Assembly (NCBI RefSeq): GCF_036250695.1
Contig: NZ_CP109427.1
Span: 2,480,001 to 2,544,000 of the forward strand
DNA: 64,000 nucleotides
Direction of reading: 5' to 3'
DNA from: Streptomyces sp. NBC_01497
Lineage (GTDB): Bacteria > Actinomycetota > Actinomycetes > Streptomycetales > Streptomycetaceae
In this document: positions 13,233-22,438 of the stretch, piece after piece
Position numbering within the stretch: position 1 is the first letter of the stretch
Layout: each line of letters begins with the position of its first letter
Program-made: the position numbers and the translations under genes
Notes under the pieces: generated by a model
Told to the model about the DNA's origin: nothing
What the model saw: the letters and a program-made list of their open reading frames with translations, nothing else
Databases searched by the model: none

Positions 13233-13886
13233 TCACAGGGTGGCCGGCACGCCCGTCAGGGCGGTGACCACCGGGTCGAGCGCCTGGTTGATCTCGTCGC
13301 CGATTGAGCGGAACAGCGTGATCGGCGCGCCGTACGGGTCGTAGACCTCGTCCGCCTCGGCGGTCGGCGCGAGCAGCCAGCCGCGCAGTGCGGCGGCCGC
13401 CCGGACCAGGGCCCGGGCCCTCTCCACGACGCCCTCGTCCAGCGGGTCGGGCAGGGTGGCCGGGTCTATGGCCCGTACGAGCCGGGTGAACTCCTTCAGC
13501 GTGAACGTGCGCAGCCCGGCCGAGTGGCCCATCGAGATGACCTGGGCACGGTGGTCGCGTGTGGCCGTCAGGACCAGATCGGCCCTGATGACATGTTCGT
13601 CGAGCAGTTCCCGCCCGACGAAGCCGGAGGCGTCCGCGCCGAAGTCGGCGAGGACGGCCTCCGCGTTGGCCTCCATGGGGGCACCCTCGTGCCCCCAGGT
13701 GCCCGCGCTCTCCACGATCAGCCCGTCGGCGAGCTGCTCCCCGAGGCGCACGCTCAGGGCATGCCGGTTCAGCCGCTCGGTGATCGGCGAGCGGCAGACG
13801 TTGCCGGTGCTGACGTGGAGGATGCGGAACGTCTGCTCGCCCCGCTGTGCGGTGTCCGCTATGCCACGCCCCTGCGGGGTGGTCAA
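13233..13886 (-). CDS. Low-molecular-weight protein-tyrosine-phosphatase-like protein lacking the nucleophilic Cys
   Basis: 217 residues with an LMW-PTP fold. The P-loop of active enzymes reads C-x5-R-S. Here it is STGNVCRS, with Ser26 (codon AGC) at the nucleophile position, Cys31 and Arg32 retained, and the general-acid motif DPYG near the C-terminus intact. It may be a pseudophosphatase or phospho-binding protein. The start is TTG (13884-13886), overlapping the upstream stop as TTGA, with GAGG seven bases before it; no other start fits. It is translationally coupled to the TsaC-like gene. Confidence 0.85.
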   Translation of the reverse strand: MTTPQGRGIADTAQRGEQTFRILHVSTGNVCRSPITERLNRHALSVRLGEQLADGLIVESAGTWGHEGAPMEANAEAVLADFGADASGFVGRELLDEHVIRADLVLTATRDHRAQVISMGHSAGLRTFTLKEFTRLVRAIDPATLPDPLDEGVVERARALVRAAAALRGWLLAPTAEADEVYDPYGAPITLFRSIGDEINQALDPVVTALTGVPATL

Positions 13887-14530
13887 TTGGCCACCTCGAG
13901 GTCGGGTACCACCTTGCGCAGTTCCTCGGCGCCGAGCGCGCCCGCGCGCAGCAGCACCGGAACCTTGCCGGTGACGTCCACGATGGACGAGGGCACGATC
14001 CCGGGGGTCGGGCCGCCGTCGAGGTAGACGGAGACGGAGTCACCCAGCATGTTCTGTGCGGCGTCGCAGTCCTCGGGCGCCGGGTGCCCCGTGAGGTTGG
14101 CGCTGGACACCGCCATCGGGCCGACCTCGGTCAACAGCTCGATGGCGACCGGGTGCAGCGGCATGCGCACGGCGACGGTGCCCCGGGTCTCCCCGAGGTC
14201 CCACTGCAGCGACGGCTGGTGCTTGGCGACGAGCGTGAGCGCGCCGGGCCAGAACGCGTCGACGAGCTCCCACGCCTGCTCGGAGAAGTCCGTGACGAGG
14301 CCGTGCAGGGTGTTGGGCGAGCCGATCAGCACGGGGCTGGGCATGGCACGGCCGCGGCCCTTGGCGCCGAGCAGGTCGCCGACGGCCTCGGCGGCGAACG
14401 CGTCGGCGCCGATCCCGTACACGGTGTCGGTGGGCAGCACGACCAGTTCGCCACGCCGCACGGCGGACGCGGCCTCCCGCAGACCGGTGGTGCGGTCGGT
14501 AGCGTCGTTGGTGTCGTAACGCCGTGCCAT
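13883..14530 (-). CDS. L-threonylcarbamoyladenylate synthase (TsaC/Sua5/YrdC family)
   Basis: A 215-residue Sua5/YrdC protein that makes threonylcarbamoyl-AMP from Thr, bicarbonate and ATP for the t6A37 modification of ANN-decoding tRNAs. The nucleotide-binding segment LPTDTVYGIGADAFA and VGPMAVSSANLTGHP are typical. It is the short form without the C-terminal Sua5 domain. I chose ATG 14528-14530, with AAGGAG nine bases upstream, over the GTG two codons earlier. Located between prmC and the LMW-PTP gene, as is usual in actinobacteria. Confidence 0.94.
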   Translation of the reverse strand: MARRYDTNDATDRTTGLREAASAVRRGELVVLPTDTVYGIGADAFAAEAVGDLLGAKGRGRAMPSPVLIGSPNTLHGLVTDFSEQAWELVDAFWPGALTLVAKHQPSLQWDLGETRGTVAVRMPLHPVAIELLTEVGPMAVSSANLTGHPAPEDCDAAQNMLGDSVSVYLDGGPTPGIVPSSIVDVTGKVPVLLRAGALGAEELRKVVPDLEVAN

Positions 14531-14669
14531 GGTCACAGGCTCCTTCTTCTCACGGGCTCGGTTCGCCGCGCGGCCGGCGGGCGGGGCGGGCGGAGCCGTC
14601 CTGCCGAACGGACCGCCCGGCGTCGCGGGGCGCTCCTCGGGGGCGCGGGCACATTCTGCCCCCCGCCCG

Positions 14670-15587
14670 TCACGGCAGTGCCTTGCGGGCTGTCGCGAAG
14701 CGGGGACGGTTGTTGAGATCCGGGTGGTCCGCCGCGTCCGCCCAGCCGGACTCCTCGCTGAAGATCCACGGGACCTGGCCGCCCTGGGTGTCGGCGTGCT
14801 CGATCACGACGAGGCCGCCCGGCCGCAGCAGCCGGTGCGCGGTGCGTTCGATACCGCGGATCGTGTCGAGGCCGTCCTCGCCGGAGAACAGGGCCATCTC
14901 GGGGTCGTGGTCGCGGGCCTCGGGCGCCACGTACTCCCACTCGGTGAGGGGGATGTACGGCGGGTTGGAGATGACCAGGTCGACCTGGCCGTCCAGCTCG
15001 GGGAGCGCGCCGAACGCGTCGCCCGCGTGCACGGTGACGCGGGATTCCGCCGCGTTCCTGCGAGTCCACACGAGCGCGTCCTCGGACAGTTCGACGGCGT
15101 GCACCGTGGAGCGCGGCACTTCCTGGGCGATGGCGAGCGCGATCGCGCCGGAGCCCGCGCACAGGTCCACGACGACCGGCTCGACGACGTCCATCGCGCG
15201 CACGGCGTCTATCGCCCAGCCGACGACGGACTCCGTCTCGGGACGCGGTACGAAGACACCCGGCCCCACCTGGAGTTCGAGGTAGCGGAAGAAGACGCGG
15301 CCGGTGATGTGCTGGAGCGGTTCACGGGCCTCGCGGCGGGCGATGGTCTCCCAGTAGCGGGCGTCGAAGTCGCCGTCCTGGACCGTGTGCAGCTCGCCGC
15401 GCTTGACCGCGTGCACGTACGCGGCGAGTTCCTCCGCGTCGAAGCGCGGTGAGGGGACGCCGGCGTCGGCGAGCCGACGGGTCGCCTGGGCGACCTCCGC
15501 GAGCAGCAGGCTGCGCGGCGCGGGTCCGCGGCGGCCGCCCCGAGGGTCGCCGCTCTCCCCGGCCGACCCGCCGTGTGGTGCCTGCAC
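14670..15587 (-). CDS. prmC: Peptide chain release factor N5-glutamine methyltransferase
   Basis: A 305-residue class I SAM methyltransferase that modifies the Gln of the GGQ motif in release factors. It has the SAM site VVDLCAGSGAIALAIA and the substrate-Gln motif NPPYIPL. The N-terminal helical domain begins near LLLAEVAQATRRLADAG. I chose the GTG at 15585-15587 because GGAGGA lies six bases upstream; an ATG 19 codons earlier has weaker support. It directly follows prfA, whose product is its substrate. Confidence 0.95.
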   Translation of the reverse strand: MQAPHGGSAGESGDPRGGRRGPAPRSLLLAEVAQATRRLADAGVPSPRFDAEELAAYVHAVKRGELHTVQDGDFDARYWETIARREAREPLQHITGRVFFRYLELQVGPGVFVPRPETESVVGWAIDAVRAMDVVEPVVVDLCAGSGAIALAIAQEVPRSTVHAVELSEDALVWTRRNAAESRVTVHAGDAFGALPELDGQVDLVISNPPYIPLTEWEYVAPEARDHDPEMALFSGEDGLDTIRGIERTAHRLLRPGGLVVIEHADTQGGQVPWIFSEESGWADAADHPDLNNRPRFATARKALP

Positions 15588-15670
15588 GCTGGTTCCTCCG
15601 GACTGCGTCAAAGGGTTGCTGGGCTGGGCGCCGTCGATGGCCATGAGCCCGGTACGGCAGCGTTTCCGCG

Positions 15671-16750
15671 TTACTGCGCGGCGGCGAGTTTCGCGGCCGA
15701 GTCGGCGTCCACACAGGCCTGGATCACGGCATCGAGATCACCGTCGAGCACCTGGTCCAAGTTGTACGCCTTGAAGCCGACGCGGTGGTCCGAAATGCGG
15801 TTCTCGGGGAAGTTGTACGTCCGGATCTTCTCCGAGCGGTCCACGGTGCGCACCTGGCTGCGCCGGGCGTCCGCCGCCTTCGACTCGGCCTCCTCCTGGG
15901 CCGCGGCCAGCAGCCGCGAGCGCAGGATGCGCAGGGCCTGCTCCTTGTTCTGGAGCTGGCTCTTCTCGTTCTGGCAGGAGGCGACGACACCGGTCGGCAG
16001 GTGCGTGATGCGGACCGCGGAGTCGGTCGTGTTGACGGACTGCCCGCCGGGGCCCGAGGAGCGGTAGACGTCGATGCGCAGGTCGTTCGGGTTGACCTCG
16101 ACGTCGATCTCCTCGGCCTCGGGCGTCACGAGGACTCCGGCGGCCGAGGTGTGGATACGGCCCTGGGACTCGGTCGCGGGCACGCGCTGCACGCGGTGCA
16201 CGCCGCCCTCGTACTTCAGCCGGGCCCAGACACCCTGCCCGGGCTCCGTGGCACCGTTGCCGCCCTTGGTCTTCACCGCGACCTGGACGTCCTTGTAGCC
16301 GCCGAGCTCGGAGTCGGTGGAGTCGATGATCTCGGCCTTCCAGCCGACGCGCTCCGCGTAGCGCAGGTACATGCGCAGCAGGTCGCCCGCGAACAGCGCC
16401 GACTCGTCGCCGCCCGCGCCGGCCTTGACCTCCAGGATGACGTCCTTGTCGTCGCTGGGGTCACGGGGCACGAGCAGCAGCCGCAAGCGCTCGGTGAGCT
16501 CGGCGCGGCGCCGCTCCAGGTCCTTGACCTCCGCGGCGAACTCGGGGTCCTCGGCGGCGAACTCGCGGGCCGTCCCGATGTCGTCCCCGGTGCGCTTCCA
16601 GGACTGGTACGCGCCGATGATCGGCGTCAGTTCGGCATACCGCTTGCCGAGCCTGCGCGCGTTGGCCTGGTCGCTGTGGACCGACGGGTCGGCCAGCTTC
16701 TTCTCCAGGTCGGCATGCTCGCCGACCAGGTCCTCGACCGCCTCGAACAT
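15671..16750 (-). CDS. prfA: Peptide chain release factor 1
   Basis: A 359-residue class I release factor reading UAA and UAG. It carries the RF1-type codon-recognition tripeptide PAT (in RVPATESQG) and the catalytic GGQ in [12 protein letters not shown]. The C-terminal domain 3/4 includes [19 protein letters not shown]. The ATG at 16748-16750 has AGGAG six bases upstream. It is followed at 83 bases by prmC. Confidence 0.98.
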   Translation of the reverse strand: MFEAVEDLVGEHADLEKKLADPSVHSDQANARRLGKRYAELTPIIGAYQSWKRTGDDIGTAREFAAEDPEFAAEVKDLERRRAELTERLRLLLVPRDPSDDKDVILEVKAGAGGDESALFAGDLLRMYLRYAERVGWKAEIIDSTDSELGGYKDVQVAVKTKGGNGATEPGQGVWARLKYEGGVHRVQRVPATESQGRIHTSAAGVLVTPEAEEIDVEVNPNDLRIDVYRSSGPGGQSVNTTDSAVRITHLPTGVVASCQNEKSQLQNKEQALRILRSRLLAAAQEEAESKAADARRSQVRTVDRSEKIRTYNFPENRISDHRVGFKAYNLDQVLDGDLDAVIQACVDADSAAKLAAAQ

Positions 16751-16864
16751 CGGGGGCTCCTGGGGTGGTGAAAGGTGCTTCGGGAGTAGCGGGTACCGCG
16801 TGGAGCGGGCAACGCAGGGGGGCGCCCGACGGCGCGGGCCCACTGGCCCGCCTGGGACGCCAAA

Positions 16865-16908
16865 GCGCCGGCCTCGACGCCCCTGAGCGGGGCGCCGGGG
16901 GCCGGCGC
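16865..16908 (-). terminator. Terminator after rpmE
   Basis: An outer 9-bp stem (16865-16873 with 16900-16908, exact complements) encloses a smaller GCCCC/GGGGC hairpin. It begins 11 bases after the rpmE stop, in the gap before prfA. Confidence 0.75.
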
Positions 16909-16918
16909 GTGGTGCTCG

Positions 16919-17158
16919 CTACTTCTTGGCTGCCGCGGCCTTGCCGGCCGTCGCGCCCTTGCCGAAGCGGGCCTCGAAGCGGGCCACACGGCCACCGGTG
17001 TCGAGGATCTTCTGCTTGCCCGTGTAGAACGGGTGGCACTCGGAGCACAGGTCGGCACGGATGGTGCCGGAGTCAATGGTGCTCCGGGTCGTGAACGACG
17101 CGCCACAGGTGCAGCTGACCTGCGTCTCGACGTACTTGGGGTGAATCTCGTTCTTCAC
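16919..17158 (-). CDS. rpmE: 50S ribosomal protein L31, zinc-binding type
   Basis: A 79-residue L31. It is the C+ form, with the zinc ligands Cys16, Cys18, Cys38 and Cys41 (CTC...CSEC), so it should be the protein used when zinc is sufficient. HPFYTGKQK is the family signature, and the tail is Ala/Lys-rich. GGAGAC lies ahead of the ATG. In Streptomyces a C- paralogue is usually controlled by Zur; none is seen here. Confidence 0.97.
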   Translation of the reverse strand: MKNEIHPKYVETQVSCTCGASFTTRSTIDSGTIRADLCSECHPFYTGKQKILDTGGRVARFEARFGKGATAGKAAAAKK

Positions 17159-17443
17159 GGGTGTCTCCTAGATCGCGGAGGGTACCGGGTCGCACGGGCG
17201 GATTGCTCGTACGTGAACCGGGACCGACGGACCAGTCTGCCAGCACTGGCCGCATCTCCCAAAACCGGAGCCCCGGCCGTCTTGTTCCCGCTGCCGCCCC
17301 GGGCTTGTGGCCGCCGTCCGCCCGACGCTCCCCGCCGGCCGACGCCCGTCACCTCCGGGCCGCCGGCCGCCTCGCGCACGCGGGCCTGTGCGCCCGCGCG
17401 GGCCCGCTGCCGCGCGCCGCCGGGGGGTGCACGGCGGGACGCG

Positions 17444-18505
17444 TCAGTGGGCGCTCTTGATGACGCCGTTGGCATCGCCGGTGGTGTCGCCCGCCGAGCC
17501 CTTCGTGGCGGAGCGGGGGATCGGGCGGTCCTGGCGCAGCGCGTTCCAGACCGTGCGGGCCCCGGGCTCCAGCGGTACGACGCGGTTCGGGTCGGAGGGG
17601 TCGTACTTCACCGGCAGCGTGATCATTGTCACGTCCTGCGACGACAGGTTCTGCAGGCTCCCGGTGAAGCCGATCAGCTTGTCGACGCTGTCGAGCTGGG
17701 AGTCCGGCGTGATGGATTTCGTAGCGGTGTCGGCAAGGTCGAACAGCTTCTTCGGGTCGCTGAAGACGCCGACCCCCCTCACCTGGTGGATCAGCGCCTT
17801 GATGAACGCCTGCTGGAGCTGGATGCGGCCGAGGTCGCTGCCGTCGCCGACCGCGTGCCGGGTACGGACCAGGCCGAGTGCCTGTTCCCCGTCGAGGGTG
17901 TGCGTGCCGGGGGCCAGGTTGAGATGGCTGTCCTTGTCGTGGATGGCCTTGGTGGTGGTCACCTTCACGCCGCCGAGCTGGTTGATGAGCTTCTTGAACC
18001 CGGTGAAGTCGACCTCGATGTAGTGGTCCATCCGGATGCCGGTCATCCGCTCGACGGTCTTCACCGCGCAGGCGGGCCCGCCGACCTCGTAGGCGCTGTT
18101 GAACATGGCCGACGGGGCGGCCGGGGCCGTGCGGCCCTTCTTGCCGGCGCACGCGGGGCGCGCGACGAGGGTGTCGCGCGGTATGGAGACGACGCTCGCC
18201 TTCTTGTGGCCCTTGAAGACGTGCACGACCATCGCGGTGTCGGAGCGGGCGCCGGTACTCCTGCCGTACTCCGCGTTCGAGCCGGCGCGGGAGTCCGAGC
18301 CGAGCACGAGGATGTCCTCGGAGCCGTTGTCGACGTTCGCGGGACGGTGGGAGCCCAGCTGCGCGTTGATGTCGACACCGCTGAGGTTGCCGTTCAGCCG
18401 CGCGTACACGTACCCCAGACCGGCCAGGATGACGGCGACCAGCACGGCGACAGTCCAGATGACGCCCCTTACCGTGCGGCGACGGCTGCTCCGGTCGGCG
18501 GTCAT
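17444..18505 (-). CDS. LytR-CpsA-Psr (LCP) family wall polymer ligase
   Basis: A 353-residue type II membrane protein. Residues about 15-38 form a membrane anchor and the rest is extracellular. LCP enzymes move undecaprenyl-linked glycopolymers to peptidoglycan. Visible family marks are LVLGSDSRAG, the Arg-containing SIPRDTLV, and GHTHLDGEQAL-like THTLDGEQALGLVRTRH. Another LCP gene set is usual in streptomycetes, so the exact polymer cannot be told. The ATG at 18503-18505 has GGGAGACC just upstream. Confidence 0.92.
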   Translation of the reverse strand: MTADRSSRRRTVRGVIWTVAVLVAVILAGLGYVYARLNGNLSGVDINAQLGSHRPANVDNGSEDILVLGSDSRAGSNAEYGRSTGARSDTAMVVHVFKGHKKASVVSIPRDTLVARPACAGKKGRTAPAAPSAMFNSAYEVGGPACAVKTVERMTGIRMDHYIEVDFTGFKKLINQLGGVKVTTTKAIHDKDSHLNLAPGTHTLDGEQALGLVRTRHAVGDGSDLGRIQLQQAFIKALIHQVRGVGVFSDPKKLFDLADTATKSITPDSQLDSVDKLIGFTGSLQNLSSQDVTMITLPVKYDPSDPNRVVPLEPGARTVWNALRQDRPIPRSATKGSAGDTTGDANGVIKSAH

Positions 18506-18643
18506 GGTCTCCCTCGGCTTTCGGCCCGGTTCTGCTACCCCTTGCCGCGGCGCTCAGGCAACGCACCCCTCTTGTGCTCTTGTGCCGCGCCGGTGCCCGG
18601 CGTCGGCTTCTCGACGGTGAGGCTCTCAAAAGGGTTGCACGAA

Positions 18644-18680
18644 GGTGCCCCCCCGCGCTTCCCGAGCGCGAGGGGGCACC
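18644..18680 (-). terminator. Terminator after rho
   Basis: GGTGCCCCC pairs with GGGGGCACC and an inner CGCGC/GCGCG extends the stem, leaving a short loop. It begins 28 bases past the rho stop. Confidence 0.75.
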
Positions 18681-18708
18681 GTCGTCACCTACCGTGCGAC
18701 CAGGACCG

Positions 18709-20841
18709 TCAGTCGTTGCCGTTGCCCGGCATCGGCGTGGTCTTCTGGATCTGGAGCAGGAACTCCGCGTTGGACTTCGTCTGCTTCATCTTGTCCAGCA
18801 GGAGCTCGATGGCCTGCTGCTGGTCCAGGGCGTGCAGCACCCTGCGGAGCTTCCAGACGATGCCCAGCTCGTCCGGGCTGAGCAGGATCTCCTCCTTGCG
18901 GGTGCTGGACGCGTCGACGTCCACCGCGGGGAAGATGCGCTTGTCCGAGAGCTTGCGGTCGAGGCGGAGCTCCATGTTGCCGGTGCCCTTGAACTCCTCG
19001 AAGATGACCTCGTCCATCCGGGAGCCGGTCTCGACCAGCGCGGTCGCGAGGATCGTCAGCGAGCCGCCGTCCTCGATGTTGCGCGCGGCACCGAAGAAGC
19101 GCTTCGGCGGGTAGAGCGCCGTCGAGTCGACACCACCGGACAGGATGCGGCCGGAGGCGGGCGCCGCCAGGTTGTACGCGCGGCCCAGACGGGTGATGGA
19201 GTCCAGCAGCACGACGACGTCGTGCCCGAGCTCCACGAGGCGCTTGGCGCGCTCGATGGCGAGCTCCGCGACCGTGGTGTGGTCCTCGGCCGGACGGTCG
19301 AAGGTCGAGGAGATGACCTCGCCCTTGACCGACCGCTGCATGTCGGTGACCTCTTCAGGCCGCTCGTCGACGAGGACGACCATCAGGTGGCACTCGGGGC
19401 TGTTGACCGTGATCGCGTTGGCGATGGCCTGCAGGATCATCGTCTTGCCGGTCTTCGGCGGGGCGACGATCAGGCCTCGCTGGCCCTTGCCGATCGGGGC
19501 GACGAGGTCGATGATCCGCGTCGTCAGCACGCCCGGGTCGGTCTCCAGACGGAGCCTGTCCTGCGGGTAGAGCGGCGTCAGCTTCTGGAACTCGGCGCGG
19601 CCGCGGCCGCTCTCGGGCGCCATGCCGTTGACCGAGTCGAGGCGCACGAGCGCGTTGAACTTCTCGCGGCGCTCGCCCTCCTTGGGCTGGCGCACGGCGC
19701 CGGTGACGTGGTCACCCTTGCGCAGGCCGTTCTTACGGACCTGGGCGAGCGAGACGTAGACGTCGTTCGGGCCCGGCAGGTAGCCGGAGGTCCGGATGAA
19801 GGCGTAGTTGTCGAGGATGTCGAGGATGCCCGCGACCGGGATCAGCACATCGTCGTCGGCGACCTGCGGCTCGGGGCCGAAGTCCTCGCGGCCACGGCGC
19901 CCGCGGCGGTCGCGGTAGCGACCGCGCCGGCCACGGCGGCCGGTGCCGTCGTCGTCGAAGTCGTCCTGGGGGCCGCCGCCGCCCTGCGGGCCGCGGTCTC
20001 CCTGCGGGCCGCGGTCGCCGCGCTCCCCGCGGTCACGGTCGCGGTCCCTGTCACGGTCCCTGCGGCCCTGCTGGGCGCCGCCCTGCTGGTCGCCGTCCGT
20101 CTTGCCGCGGCGCTCACGCTGGCGGTCCCTGCGGTCGCCGCGGTCCTGCTGGCCGTCGCGGCCCTGACCGTCGCGGCCCTGACCGTCCCCGCGCTGGCCG
20201 CGCTCCTGGCCGCCCTGGCCGTCGCCGCGCTGGCCGCGCTCCTGGCGGTCGGCACGGCCCTGGCCGTCGCGGCCACCCTGCTGGGCGCGGTCCTGGCGGC
20301 CCTGGCCGCCGTCACGCTTGCCGTCGGTCTCGGGCGTCGCCGTCGCGGCCTCCGCCTGCGGCTCGGCCTTGGTGTCCGTGCCCTGCTCGGGGGCGCCCGC
20401 GGGGGCCGTGGCGCGGCGCCTGCGGCGCTCGCCGGTGGCCGGCTCGTCGTTGGCGGGCTGACCCGGGATGTCGATCTGCTGCTGCGCCGCGTCGGCGGCG
20501 GCCTCAGCCTTCGCCTCACCCGTGCGCGCGCGGGACGTGCTGCGACGCTTGGGCTTGGTCTCCGCGCCCGCAGCCTCGTCGGACGACTTGGCCGCCGGCG
20601 CACCGCCGCCGGCTTGCGCCTCCTTGATGACCTCGATCAGCTGGCTCTTGCGCATCCGCGCGGTGCCCCTGATGCCGAGGCCGGACGCGACCTGCTGCAG
20701 CTCGGCCAGGACCATGCCGTCGAGGCCGGTGCCGGAGCGGCGGCGCCGTGCGGTGGTGCCGGAGGCAGCACCTGCGGCGGGCGCGTTCGTGTCGACGTTG
20801 TCGTCGGCAGTCACGCCCATCAGATCGGTGGTGTCGCTCAC
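18709..20841 (-). CDS. rho: Transcription termination factor Rho with long Arg/Gly/Asp-rich insertion
   Basis: A 710-residue ring helicase that ends transcription. The order is: Rho N-terminal domain (about 37-78, ending [13 protein letters not shown]); a hydrophilic insertion of about 250 residues built from GQGRDGQ-, DRDRDRDRG- and GDRGPQ-type repeats; the RNA-binding domain (about 330-420); and the ATPase with Walker A APPKTGKT. The insertion is typical of actinobacterial Rho and is expected to be disordered and RNA-binding. The GTG at 20839-20841 (VSDTTDLMG) has AAGGA upstream. The gene has a long 5' leader. Confidence 0.97.
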   Translation of the reverse strand: MSDTTDLMGVTADDNVDTNAPAAGAASGTTARRRRSGTGLDGMVLAELQQVASGLGIRGTARMRKSQLIEVIKEAQAGGGAPAAKSSDEAAGAETKPKRRSTSRARTGEAKAEAAADAAQQQIDIPGQPANDEPATGERRRRRATAPAGAPEQGTDTKAEPQAEAATATPETDGKRDGGQGRQDRAQQGGRDGQGRADRQERGQRGDGQGGQERGQRGDGQGRDGQGRDGQQDRGDRRDRQRERRGKTDGDQQGGAQQGRRDRDRDRDRDRGERGDRGPQGDRGPQGGGGPQDDFDDDGTGRRGRRGRYRDRRGRRGREDFGPEPQVADDDVLIPVAGILDILDNYAFIRTSGYLPGPNDVYVSLAQVRKNGLRKGDHVTGAVRQPKEGERREKFNALVRLDSVNGMAPESGRGRAEFQKLTPLYPQDRLRLETDPGVLTTRIIDLVAPIGKGQRGLIVAPPKTGKTMILQAIANAITVNSPECHLMVVLVDERPEEVTDMQRSVKGEVISSTFDRPAEDHTTVAELAIERAKRLVELGHDVVVLLDSITRLGRAYNLAAPASGRILSGGVDSTALYPPKRFFGAARNIEDGGSLTILATALVETGSRMDEVIFEEFKGTGNMELRLDRKLSDKRIFPAVDVDASSTRKEEILLSPDELGIVWKLRRVLHALDQQQAIELLLDKMKQTKSNAEFLLQIQKTTPMPGNGND

Positions 20842-21254
20842 GAAGGGTCCTTCCCTGGAGCGGACGTCGGCCTTCTGGCTCGGCGACCGGTTGTGCTGTC
20901 CGGCTGCGGCCCTTGCTTGTGGACCGTGCCGGGGCGGTGGTTCCGCCGGATGCGGCGGAGAAACATGCGTACGTGCGCTGGGTCCCGGCCCCGAAGCCCC
21001 TGCTCGGCCCACTACGGGGATGAGCGCGGGAAGCCGTGCCGGTTCCGGTGCGTGCTCAAAACTGCTCAGGCAGGCTGCTCAGGCAGTTGAGGAGGCTCCC
21101 GGAAGAAGGGTGGTCCCGAAGCGGGACGCAAAGCACCGGGCCACGAAGACTCCGGATGCGGTATTGAGGTTAACACTACCGGCTCCAACAAACATTCCCC
21201 CTCTCGCACACCGGCAATCGCGATTCGAGATTTCGTCGATTCCCCGGCACTCCC
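20842..21254. other. Long leader/promoter region of rho
   Basis: A 413-base gap between thrB and rho. An AT-richer stretch with GTTAAC at about 21160-21215 is the probable promoter zone, which would leave an untranslated leader of roughly 300-350 bases. The leader contains a tandem 12-bp repeat (21062-21086) and a small GTCCCG/CGGGAC hairpin near 21112-21127. No gene is supported. Confidence 0.45.
21062..21086. repeat. Tandem 12-bp repeat in the rho leader
   Basis: CTGCTCAGGCAG occurs at 21062-21073 and 21075-21086. Each copy is itself nearly palindromic (CTGC...GCAG), so the leader RNA could form alternative hairpins. Confidence 0.6.
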
Positions 21255-22172
21255 TTATGAACCCAGCGGCAGAACGCTCGTGCCCGCGGCGTCGAGGGAC
21301 AGCCGGTTCGCGGCCCACCCCTCGCCCGCCAGCCGTGCGACCTTGTCGGCCGCACCGTCCTCGACCAGCGCGATGACCGTGGGTCCCGCGCCGGAGATCA
21401 TGGCCGGTACGCCGTCCCCGCGAAGCCTGTTGACGAGGGCGACACTCCCCGGCATGGCCGGCTGCCGGTACTCCTGGTGGATGCGGTCCTCCGTGGCGGG
21501 CAGCAGCAGTTCGGGCCGCCGGGTCAACGCCTCGACCAGCAGCGCCGCGCGGCCCGCGTTGACCGCGGCGTCGATGTGCGGGACGGTCCGCGGCAGCAGG
21601 CCCCGCGCGGTCTCCGTCAGTACGGCCTCCTCCGGTACGAAGACCACCGGGACGACGGACGACGCGGGGTCCATCCGGATGGCGCGCGCCGCGCCGTTCT
21701 CCGTCCACGCCAGGGTGAACCCGCCGAGCAGGCAGGCCGCCACGTTGTCGGGATGTCCCTCGATCTCGGTGGCCACCTCCAGCAGCGCGCTGTCGTCGAG
21801 CCGGGTGTCGCCGCCTATGGTCACCGCGCGGGCGGCGACGATGCCCGCGCAGATGGCGGCGGACGAGGAGCCGAGGCCGCGGCCGTGCGGAATGCGGTTG
21901 GCGCACACGACCTCAAGTCCCCTGGGCTGGCCGCCCAGCAGGTCGAAGGCGGTGCGCAGCGCGCGTACCAACAGGTGGTTCTCGTCGCGTGGCAGCGACC
22001 GCGCGCCCTCGCCGGCGATGTCGATGTGCAGTCCCGCGTCGGCGACGCGGACGACGACGTCGTCGTAGAGCCCCAGCGACAGGCCGAAGGCGTCGAAGCC
22101 GGGGCCGAGGTTGGCGCTGGTGGCGGGGGTGCGCACCCGTACGGCGGCGGCGCGGAAGGCGGGACCGGCCAT
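21255..22172 (-). CDS. thrB: Homoserine kinase
   Basis: A 305-residue GHMP kinase that phosphorylates homoserine with ATP in threonine synthesis. It has the N-terminal RVRTPATSANLGPGFDAFG and the phosphate-binding loop GRGLGSSSAA; the C-terminal GHMP motif is MISGAGPTVIAL. I chose ATG 22170-22172; the AAGGAG upstream is about 13 bases away, which is long. The end lies 414 bases before rho. A hairpin between thrC and thrB suggests partly separate expression. Confidence 0.95.
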   Translation of the reverse strand: MAGPAFRAAAVRVRTPATSANLGPGFDAFGLSLGLYDDVVVRVADAGLHIDIAGEGARSLPRDENHLLVRALRTAFDLLGGQPRGLEVVCANRIPHGRGLGSSSAAICAGIVAARAVTIGGDTRLDDSALLEVATEIEGHPDNVAACLLGGFTLAWTENGAARAIRMDPASSVVPVVFVPEEAVLTETARGLLPRTVPHIDAAVNAGRAALLVEALTRRPELLLPATEDRIHQEYRQPAMPGSVALVNRLRGDGVPAMISGAGPTVIALVEDGAADKVARLAGEGWAANRLSLDAAGTSVLPLGS

Positions 22173-22392
22173 CGCTCTGACGACTCTCCTTGTGCCTGCG
22201 TGGGGATCGGCTTGGTGCTCTCGTGCGGTGTTCACGGGAGGCTGCCCACACGGGACGGTCGCCGCGGCGCGCGGCAACACCGCGGCAGGTGCGGCGGGGT
22301 GGGTGCCCACACCCTATCGAAGGATGGAAGCGCCGCGACATAGGGCGCACAGGAGGCGCACGATGCGTGTCGCGGGAGGCGCCGTGCGCCGC

Positions 22393-22431
22393 GGCCCTGC
22401 GGGCGGCGTTCGCGCCGCCGCTCGCAGGGCC
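22393..22431 (-). terminator. Hairpin between thrC and thrB
   Basis: GGCCCTGCG and GGCGGCG pair with CGCCGCC and CGCAGGGCC around a TTCG tetraloop, starting just after the thrC stop (22439). It looks like a full terminator inside the thr gene set. Confidence 0.65.
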
Positions 22432-22438
22432 GATGCCG

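Noticed and set aside
18574..21090. 838-codon plus-strand open frame opposite rho
   Set aside because: The Ala/Val/Leu-rich stretch comes from the repeat DNA encoding the Rho insertion on the other strand.
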